Part shown: in pieces, positions 14,418 to 20,068 of the stretch | Position numbering within the stretch: the stretch's first letter is position 1 | How the letters are laid out: each line of letters begins with the position of its first letter | NCBI GenBank assembly: GCA_910589275.1 | Contig: CAJUTH010000048.1 | Location: 1-20,068, forward strand | From: an uncultured Dorea sp. | GTDB lineage: Bacteria; Bacillota; Clostridia; Lachnospirales; Lachnospiraceae | Reading direction: 5' to 3' | Length of the DNA stretch: 20,068 nt | Notes under the pieces: generated by a model | Databases searched by the model: none | Seen by the model: only the letters and a program-made list of their open reading frames with translations | What the model was told of the DNA's origin: nothing | Made by a program: the position numbers and the translations under genes

Positions 14418-17041
14418 AGTGTTCTCCTTTGTTCTTCCAGCAGGTATTTTTTTGCGCAGTTATAAATAGTCTGGCCGCAGGTTCCCGTGGTTTGTATTCC
14501 CCCGTTTTTAGCAAGCCGGTTCTTTGCCTTGTGAAGCAGGTCAAGAAGTCCGGATGGGTTTTGTACTAACAATTCCAAATAGGCGTTTAGCGTTTTCCTG
14601 CGTTCCTCCTTTACTGCCAGTTCTTCTTCCTGTACGATGCGTTCATAATATAATTCCCAAACTTTTAAGAGAGAAGTATTGTCTGTAAGGACCTTATGGT
14701 TTGACCATATATGTTCTCTTTTTATACTTCCGGAAACCGGGTCATAAAGAATCAATTTGCGCGAAATAGCGTCAAAGGCAAATATTTTATCCCCGCAATT
14801 CCCGGCAATGAAGAAACGCCAGTCTGAAGAGGGGAGGGCAGGGGCGCCAGTATTTTCCGAATCAAGTAACGGGAAGACTTCTGCCAGGTTTTCTTTCTTG
14901 TTGATTTTTAGCACGTGTTCTGCGGTTGTAGGAAATGCATAAATGAAATCCTCTGTATTGACTGCATGCAAATATGGTATATATTTTGTAGTACCGCCCC
15001 GGGATAAATCGATAAAGGCGTTCTGGCTTGGAGTATCAGTCAGTTTCCGCATAGCTTTACCGGAGGCTTTTGGAAACAGCCAGCAGCTTTCATCATCATA
15101 GACAGCTTCTATATATGCCGTGCCGTCATTTGCCGCGCCGCATATGTTTAATTGGCAGGTTTCCATATCAAATTCAACAGATGCATTTGCCGCAACGCAC
15201 CATAATTTAACAACATTGTCTTTTTGAACTCCTTTTCTGAAATAGTAGAGTTCAGGGCGTTTGGCTAATTTATTTAGTTGTTTCAGGGGTTCATACATAT
15301 ATTCTGTTTCATAGGTTTCCAAATTAAGTTTTATAATAGCCGGATAGGTACAAGGGAAGAAAAAGGCGTATCCCCCGTATTGTGTGCAAACTGAGAACTT
15401 ACGGTATACAACATACGGAATATTTCCCGTAGTATTTTCTTTTTCAGCGTCTTGCGGATTATGCAGTGGAATGTTTATAAATTCGGAAGTATCCATCCGG
15501 TAAAGTGCAATCTGCTGTGCGGCAAATGGAGCGAAGATTAGCAAATTTTTATATTGGATTATATTAAAATATAATCGCAGCCAATCATTTTCACCGGGAA
15601 AACATCCCATAAAATCAGCTTTCCATGTCTTGGCGTTCATTCTGAACAATCCATTGAGATTAAAAGCAGTAAACCAATAATCGTTATCTACCTGTATAAA
15701 ATTTTCAAATACAAGCGGAAGGTCGTCTATCTCTTGCTGCATTACGGGTTTGCCTGCGGCATGGAACAATACTTCAACAGAACTTTGGTCCCCGTAATAT
15801 GCATCCGACCATGCGATTGCCCGGTGAAGGTCTGGCGTATCGTCGTAGATCCCCCAATTTTCCTGCCGGTATTCCATAATAATCTGTTCATATTCTTGCA
15901 AAAGCTCCGGGCGCATAGAACAAACCGCTGTTTTATTCAAAGGATGAGGGCGCCACCATAGAACGATGTTTTTATGGGCCTGAAAGGTTTTTAGGACAGA
16001 CCGGAGTTTTTCCAAATACCGCTCGTTTCCTTTTAGCAATCCGTTTATAGAGGTATTATAAAATACTACTGTTTTTTGCGTATGACCCGTATCAATTAGG
16101 CGTTTCCATTTGTCAGGTAATTCAAATTGTGTTTTTTCGGAACAAACTACCTTGTCAAATTTAGGGGACCCCAGAGCCAAGAATTTTTTGCTGGCAGTTC
16201 CATACCGTCCTTCACAGTTTTCTGATTTTTCAAATTCTTTGTATGCATGTATATAATTCTGCCGTACGCTTTCTGACTGTACGATTACACGATCTGCATT
16301 CAGTGTCCCGGATGTAATACAGAGTCCTTCCGGTAAAATCCCAAGTGTTACATAATAAGGAACGTATACCAGCAAATCGGTATATTCTTTTAGCCGGTTA
16401 CTATAAAAATCTGGATGTATTGTTGTAACACGGTTGCCGGAATCATATGGGGAATGGATAAATACCGCGTCGGGATGTCTTGTTTCGATATTGTATGTAT
16501 GCCAATCTATGACAGGTACTTCGTCAGGGTACATATCTTGTTCGTCATGCATTTGGCCAAGGGCGCCGTTGGGAGTCTTTTCATAATAAGGAATAGGTAC
16601 GACGCATGCCCGGCAGTCAGGGTCGCTGTCCGCCGCTTTCCAGATACTTTCAAGGGAATCCCACATAGATGCTTTGTAAGGAAGAAACAGTAATTCTATA
16701 TGGACTTTGATATCCTTTTTTATGCTGTTTTCTATCTGGATTAGGTCTTTGCGCAGCTTTTTGTATATTTTGCTTGGATCGGCAGGCTGGCCGCAAAGTA
16801 CCTGTTCGTATATCCTATATACCGTTTCACAGTATTCTTCCAGATAAGTAACGGTAACAAAGTCTTCGCCTTCTTCCTGTTCGATAGCCTCGCCTATATT
16901 GATCGCGGCATCTTGGCACTGTTCAAGAAGGCGGAGGATTTCTTCTTTTTGGGAAGCCTGAAGCTTTATTCGGATTCCGTCGTGTATTTGGTCGAGAAGT
17001 CTGGTTATTTCCAGAACTTGTTGTTTTAGTATTCTTCTCAT
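14414..17041 (-). CDS. CDP-glycerol glycerophosphotransferase-like protein with beta-propeller-like C-terminus
   Basis: This 875-residue protein is the largest in the window. Residues 1-110 look like a coiled coil. Residues about 112-445 resemble the GT-B-like CDP-glycerol:polyglycerol-phosphate glycerophosphotransferases of teichoic acid synthesis: HPDAVFIHSPYD (189-200), LWWRPHP (361-367), DDTPDL (400-405) and GDQSSVEVLFHAAGKPVM (417-434). Residues 450-785 hold about seven repeats of 40-50 residues of the form F.P....I..L, compatible with a beta-propeller. A helical tail follows. No signal peptide or membrane helix is visible, so it is cytoplasmic. It probably transfers a phospho-linked group from a CDP donor to the flagellar glycan, with the propeller perhaps binding the protein or glycan acceptor. 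AAGGAG seven bases before ATG sets the start. It is coupled to the nucleotidyltransferase that may make its donor. The transferred group is unknown. Confidence 0.8.
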   Translation of the reverse strand: MRRILKQQVLEITRLLDQIHDGIRIKLQASQKEEILRLLEQCQDAAINIGEAIEQEEGEDFVTVTYLEEYCETVYRIYEQVLCGQPADPSKIYKKLRKDLIQIENSIKKDIKVHIELLFLPYKASMWDSLESIWKAADSDPDCRACVVPIPYYEKTPNGALGQMHDEQDMYPDEVPVIDWHTYNIETRHPDAVFIHSPYDSGNRVTTIHPDFYSNRLKEYTDLLVYVPYYVTLGILPEGLCITSGTLNADRVIVQSESVRQNYIHAYKEFEKSENCEGRYGTASKKFLALGSPKFDKVVCSEKTQFELPDKWKRLIDTGHTQKTVVFYNTSINGLLKGNERYLEKLRSVLKTFQAHKNIVLWWRPHPLNKTAVCSMRPELLQEYEQIIMEYRQENWGIYDDTPDLHRAIAWSDAYYGDQSSVEVLFHAAGKPVMQQEIDDLPLVFENFIQVDNDYWFTAFNLNGLFRMNAKTWKADFMGCFPGENDWLRLYFNIIQYKNLLIFAPFAAQQIALYRMDTSEFINIPLHNPQDAEKENTTGNIPYVVYRKFSVCTQYGGYAFFFPCTYPAIIKLNLETYETEYMYEPLKQLNKLAKRPELYYFRKGVQKDNVVKLWCVAANASVEFDMETCQLNICGAANDGTAYIEAVYDDESCWLFPKASGKAMRKLTDTPSQNAFIDLSRGGTTKYIPYLHAVNTEDFIYAFPTTAEHVLKINKKENLAEVFPLLDSENTGAPALPSSDWRFFIAGNCGDKIFAFDAISRKLILYDPVSGSIKREHIWSNHKVLTDNTSLLKVWELYYERIVQEEELAVKEERRKTLNAYLELLVQNPSGLLDLLHKAKNRLAKNGGIQTTGTCGQTIYNCAKKYLLEEQRRTL

Positions 17042-17068
17042 TACCTTGCTCCTTTCGATTCTGTATGC

Positions 17069-19090
17069 CTAAAATCCATTTAGCTTAAGAAGAAGCTCCT
17101 GTCTAAGCCGCAGCAGCTCTAAATCTTCCGGAAGCAGGCGGCAAAGCTGTTCCATTACCGATACCGCCTCCTTATACTGCTGCTGTCTAATAAGGGCTGC
17201 CAAGGTAGATTTCATCTGTTCGGCAATCCGCTGAAATTCCTCCCCGGCGTTAGAAGCCGGATTGTTTATACGGTTCTTTAGATAGCGGATTACTTCGTGA
17301 ACAGCTCCGGTCAGCGCCGGATAAAAGGGCAGGGCGTGCCGCAATGCTTTGACTGACTCTGGAAGTCTTTGCTTGGCCATGTAATTCAATGCATCCGATG
17401 TAAGGAGCGCAAATTTACAGTCGTCGGGAAGAAGGTTCCACTTGTTTTTTTGAAACAGCTCTTCCCGATATATTCCTCTATAATAGGAAAGGATACATTC
17501 GGCATAGCCTGATAGGGCGCTCATAAGCTCCTCGCCTGCGAGGTGTGAGCGTATCAGTTTTTTCTCCAAGAGGTATTTTTCCATCCAAAAGCTGTAGGGC
17601 AAGGCTGTGTTTTTTAATTTTTTAGCCGCGTTTTCAATCTCCGTCAGTCCTGACAGAGGGGTATCTTCTATAAGCTGCTGCATATATTGCTTCCAATTGT
17701 CCAAATTTATTATTTCCGTATAGTCTGTCAGATCCATGTCCTCCATTATGGCTTCCTTTATAATCTGCAGACGCAGGAATGGAGAGATTGTCTGTTTCAT
17801 GCAATATAAGAGATTCGTTTGTTTCTCCTGCTTTTCCATGTTCGGATTTAAAATTGCTTTTTGAAACAGAAGATATGCATTATCAAATGAAAGATTCTCT
17901 ATAGCGGGTTTGAAGATATCCGGATATTGCATCTTCCAACTGTCAAAGAGAGAATAGTATTTTTGTAACCATGCTTCGTCTCCCCATGGCAGCAGTTGAA
18001 GAAAATAAATAGTTTCTTCGATATTGCCTAAATGTAAGGCGGCTTCCGCACAGCGAAGCCGGTTCATGGATAATTTTTCTGTATTTTTAATTTTTCCTTC
18101 GTTAATATCCCCATAACTCTGTTCGATCCAAAGGTATGGGTTGTCTTCTACATAGGCTAATAGGTTTTCAAACTTCCTGCCGTAGCCTAATGTCTCTTCA
18201 TGTGTTTCTAGTTTTGTACATAAGAGAAGAAGCTTGCTGTAGAGGCATAAACGGACTAATTCACATGGTTTTTCTTTTTCTAAAATTGAAGTGATTTCAT
18301 ATTTTGCAGTTTCCGTATCGCTTTTTTCACATTGAATATACGCCCAGTATACTTGAAGCCACTGGACATAATTATCGGTTCCCTTTTTTTGGCGGCACAT
18401 TTTCCGCGCTTTCCTACAATATTCTTCCGCTTTGTCAAAATCATCCTTCACATAATATTCTTGTATGAGCTGAAGATAATTCTTGATATAGTTTGGTTTT
18501 TTTCGAATATTTTGAAGCAGAATCGGAATGTTTCGGGATGTTTTTCCCGATTCGGCTTTTTTTTCACTGAGAACATAACCATAATGGTGTACGTAGGATT
18601 CAAAAAATTTGGCTGATCCTATTCTGGGAACCAATTCTTCATGAATTGGATTTTGGAATCTGACTGCGGCCGTAATCTTAGACATACGGAATGCATAGAA
18701 ATCAAAATATCGGATTCCGTCCCAGTTTAAGTAATTTCTTACTTTATAAAAGGCTGTGCCGTAATCTTTATACTCGCCGGTCAGAAAGAAATCCCGGATC
18801 TCTTCCACATCGTCAAACCATTCGTCGTCATCCAGATATAGAAACCATTCTCCTTTTGCGGCCTTAAGACCAATATTCCGCGCGGCAGAAAAGTCATTGC
18901 ACCAAGTAAAAGGAATAATCTGGTTTGTATATTTTGACGCAATTTCGCGCACGCGTGCGTCGGTACCGGTAACAATGACGATCAATTCACTGGGTACCTG
19001 CATCAATAATGGTTTTAGCGAATCCAGACATCGTTCAAGGGCGGCCGGCCTGTCAGATGCAAGCAGAGAAACGCTTAGCTGTATATTCAT
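17069..19090 (-). CDS. GT2 glycosyltransferase with long TPR-like region, first gene after flagellin
   Basis: Counted from ATG 19090, this is a 673-residue protein. Residues 1-170 are a GT2 domain with LSVSLLASDRP (5-15), FTWCNDFSAARN (61-72) and the metal-binding LYLDDDEW (84-91). The usual DTGS segment is altered to VTGTDARV. Residues about 190-670 are helical with TPR-like repeats (for example DDFDKAEEYCRKA and KEAVSVMEQLCRLLP). A GT2 with helical repeats directly downstream of flagellin is the classic position of a flagellin glycosyltransferase, so it may attach the first sugar to Ser/Thr of flagellin in the cytoplasm. The frame is open to a TTG at 19111, but AGGAGG (19101-19106) lies ten bases before the ATG at 19090 and cannot serve the TTG. 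It shares its signature with the plus-strand gene at 121-1188 but has almost twice its length. The sugar is unknown. Confidence 0.88.
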   Translation of the reverse strand: MNIQLSVSLLASDRPAALERCLDSLKPLLMQVPSELIVIVTGTDARVREIASKYTNQIIPFTWCNDFSAARNIGLKAAKGEWFLYLDDDEWFDDVEEIRDFFLTGEYKDYGTAFYKVRNYLNWDGIRYFDFYAFRMSKITAAVRFQNPIHEELVPRIGSAKFFESYVHHYGYVLSEKKAESGKTSRNIPILLQNIRKKPNYIKNYLQLIQEYYVKDDFDKAEEYCRKARKMCRQKKGTDNYVQWLQVYWAYIQCEKSDTETAKYEITSILEKEKPCELVRLCLYSKLLLLCTKLETHEETLGYGRKFENLLAYVEDNPYLWIEQSYGDINEGKIKNTEKLSMNRLRCAEAALHLGNIEETIYFLQLLPWGDEAWLQKYYSLFDSWKMQYPDIFKPAIENLSFDNAYLLFQKAILNPNMEKQEKQTNLLYCMKQTISPFLRLQIIKEAIMEDMDLTDYTEIINLDNWKQYMQQLIEDTPLSGLTEIENAAKKLKNTALPYSFWMEKYLLEKKLIRSHLAGEELMSALSGYAECILSYYRGIYREELFQKNKWNLLPDDCKFALLTSDALNYMAKQRLPESVKALRHALPFYPALTGAVHEVIRYLKNRINNPASNAGEEFQRIAEQMKSTLAALIRQQQYKEAVSVMEQLCRLLPEDLELLRLRQELLLKLNGF

Positions 19091-19100
19091 AATGCATTTA

Positions 19101-19106
19101 CCTCCT
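19101..19106 (-). promoter_or_regulatory. Consensus ribosome binding site that decides the GT2-TPR start
   Basis: AGGAGG on the minus strand is ten bases before the ATG at 19090. The longer reading frame from the TTG at 19111 would contain this site inside its coding sequence, which makes the TTG start unlikely. Confidence 0.8.
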
Positions 19107-19146
19107 GACAATTTTAGAATCTGTTTTTATGCATGTTTATAGACAT

Positions 19147-19209
19147 AAAAATAAACGGGCGTTTTCTTTCGCATAAAGCAAATTATTCTTTATGTGAAAG
19201 AAAGCGCCC
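19147..19209 (-). terminator. Long hairpin terminator downstream of flagellin
   Basis: Two 22-base arms (19188-19209 and 19157-19178) pair around a nine-base loop with only two mismatches in the minus-strand RNA. Both would be G-U pairs in a plus-strand RNA. The minus-strand RNA continues into a U-rich tract (19155-19147), as expected of a Rho-independent terminator. It would cut most flagellin transcripts and let a minority continue into the modification genes. No convincing -35/-10 pair is seen between it and the GT2-TPR gene, so read-through from the flagellin promoter is the simplest source of operon transcription. Confidence 0.75.
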
Positions 19210-19231
19210 ATCCAATGGACTGGCGCTTTCT
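19199..19231 (-). terminator. Short hairpin after flagellin sharing an arm with the long terminator
   Basis: AGAAAGCGCC pairs with GGCGCTTTCT (19222-19231 with 19199-19208) over ten base pairs, with an inner TCCA/TGGA pairing. It lies 19 bases after the flagellin stop. Its distal arm (19199-19208) is also an arm of the longer hairpin, so the two cannot form at once. The U-tract after it is weak, so it may act as an RNA-stabilising or anti-termination element and not as a full terminator. Confidence 0.6.
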
Positions 19232-19250
19232 AAAGTTATACCCTGAGAAA

Positions 19251-20068
19251 TTACTGTAACAACTGAAGAACTCCCTGAGGTACCTGGTTAGCCTGCGCAA
19301 GCATAGCCTGGGAAGCCTGAACAAGGATGTTGTTCTTCGTGTATGCCATCATTTCCTTAGCCATATCTACGTCACGGATACGGGACTCAGCAGCAGAGAT
19401 GTTCTCTGTCTGAACACCCAGGTTGTTGATGGTGTGCTCCAGACGGTTCTGTAATGCACCGAATGAAGAACGCATAGAAGAAATATTGTCAATTGCATTG
19501 TTGATGATTGTGATAGACGCCTTAGCTTCAGCAGCTCCTGTAACATCAACATCCGTTTTAAGATCAACCTTAGAAGCTGTATCTACGGAACCATCTCTGC
19601 TGATGCCTGTAATGCTGGACGCGCTCATTGCTGCAAATGTAACCGCAATCTGGTTATCATCTGTTCCCTGCTCGCCAACATGAAGCTTAACAGTGTTGTC
19701 TTTTTCGAACAGCTTTGTTCCGTTAAAGTTAGAGGTTGCGCCGATTCTATCAATTTCTTTATTCAACTGATCAATTTCTTTCTGCATTTCTTCACGGTTC
19801 TTTTCAGAATAGGTTCCGTTAGCGGACTGAGTAGCCAGCTCAACCATACGGTTCAGCATGGAGTGAACCTCTGTCAAAGCGCCCTCTGCTGTCTGAACGA
19901 GAGAAACACCGTCTTCCGCGTTCTTCTGAGCAGTCTGCAGACCTGTGATCTGAGCGCGCATCTTCTCGGAAATAGCAAGACCGGCGGCGTCGTCGCCAGC
20001 GCGGTTGATTCTGTAACCAGAAGATAATTTTTCAAGGTTCTTTGTTAATGACGAATTGTTGTTTGTTA
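19251..20068 (-). CDS. fliC: Flagellin, 5' end outside the window
   Basis: This is the filament subunit of the flagellum, exported by the flagellar type III system. The visible 271 residues begin NNNSSLTKNLEKLSSGYR, the conserved N-terminal D0/D1 region, continue INRAGDDAAGLAISEKMR, and end in the matching C-terminal D0 helix RIRDVDMAKEMMAYTKNNIL, then SQAMLAQANQVPQGVLQLLQ. Only about ten residues are missing at the front. The central variable part is short, so the filament has little or no D2/D3 domain. That part includes a Ser/Thr-rich patch (about 19540-19635) which could carry O-linked modification. An internal ATG at 19961 is not the start, because conserved flagellin sequence continues upstream in frame to the window edge. 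The gene is followed by two overlapping hairpins and the run of modification genes. Its promoter is off the window and could be SigD-type, but cannot be seen. Confidence 0.97.
   Translation of the reverse strand, partial: TNNNSSLTKNLEKLSSGYRINRAGDDAAGLAISEKMRAQITGLQTAQKNAEDGVSLVQTAEGALTEVHSMLNRMVELATQSANGTYSEKNREEMQKEIDQLNKEIDRIGATSNFNGTKLFEKDNTVKLHVGEQGTDDNQIAVTFAAMSASSITGISRDGSVDTASKVDLKTDVDVTGAAEAKASITIINNAIDNISSMRSSFGALQNRLEHTINNLGVQTENISAAESRIRDVDMAKEMMAYTKNNILVQASQAMLAQANQVPQGVLQLLQ

Larger units (their letters stand above)
1266..19090 (-). other. Fourteen-gene flagellin-modification operon (inferred)
   Basis: All genes from the GT2-TPR enzyme to the atypical aminotransferase lie on one strand with gaps of at most 58 bases. 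ATGA overlaps occur at 14414-14417, 12808-12811, 9821-9824 and 4724-4727, with a 16-base overlap at 13704-13719. No terminator hairpin is seen within the run. Gene content (glycosyltransferases, nucleotidyltransferase, aminotransferases, acyl- and methyltransferases, radical SAM enzymes) fits synthesis and attachment of a complex flagellar glycan. One operon is inference; internal promoters cannot be excluded by eye. Confidence 0.7.

Noticed and set aside
19091..19111. Longer start (TTG) for the flagellin-adjacent GT2-TPR gene
   Set aside because: The AGGAGG site would be inside the coding sequence; the ATG at 19090 has that site at a fitting distance.
19251..19961. Flagellin starting at the internal ATG at 19961
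   Set aside because: The frame upstream to the window edge encodes the conserved flagellin N-terminal region, so this ATG is internal.
1..20068. Mobile element, prophage, CRISPR, tRNA or rRNA
   Set aside because: Both strands were read for transposase motifs, regularly spaced repeats and RNA gene signatures; none was found.

Overview
The window looks like a flagellin-modification island from a motile Gram-positive anaerobe of the Clostridia, probably a Lachnospiraceae-type genome. This rests on a short D0/D1-type flagellin, strong AGGAGG-like ribosome binding sites, moderate GC content and tightly packed genes of families common in clostridial flagellar glycosylation loci. The taxonomic call is inference; no rRNA or other marker gene is present.

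Layout. A flagellin gene enters from the right edge on the minus strand (19251 to beyond 20068) and ends before two overlapping hairpins (19147-19231). Fourteen more minus-strand genes follow without a sizeable gap down to 1266. In transcription order they are: a GT2-TPR glycosyltransferase; a large CDP-glycerol-glycerophosphotransferase-like protein with a beta-propeller-like tail; a LicC-like sugar/alcohol-phosphate nucleotidyltransferase; a GT2 glycosyltransferase; an SDR oxidoreductase; an ATP-grasp/HAD fusion; another GT2; an FkbM methyltransferase with an extra N-terminal Rossmann-like module; a radical SAM enzyme; a VioA/DesI-type sugar aminotransferase; a polysaccharide pyruvyltransferase-family protein; a second radical SAM enzyme; a FemAB/GNAT-type acyltransferase; and an atypical DegT-like aminotransferase. 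Four ATGA stop/start overlaps and mostly very short gaps indicate one operon or a few nested ones. At the left end a second GT2-TPR gene (121-1188) has its own sigma-A-like promoter, runs on the plus strand, and converges on the operon at a strong hairpin terminator (1221-1272).

How the genes may work together (inference). The GT2-TPR enzyme next to flagellin is the best candidate for attaching the first sugar. The other GT2s would extend the glycan. The nucleotidyltransferase and the glycerophosphotransferase-like protein could add a phosphodiester-linked group, as in the C. difficile type A flagellin modification. The aminotransferases, the FemAB-like acyltransferase, the FkbM methyltransferase and the SDR would build or decorate amino- and deoxy-sugars. 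Precursor genes such as rmlA/rmlB are not in the window.

The most unusual content is a pair of homologous radical SAM proteins with the auxiliary cysteine cluster before, not after, the CxxxCxxC core. They carry a Rossmann-like module at opposite ends, and a close relative of that module caps the FkbM methyltransferase. This suggests a flagellar glycan or glycopeptide modification route using radical chemistry that I do not recognise from described loci. No CRISPR array, tRNA, rRNA, insertion sequence or prophage gene was seen.
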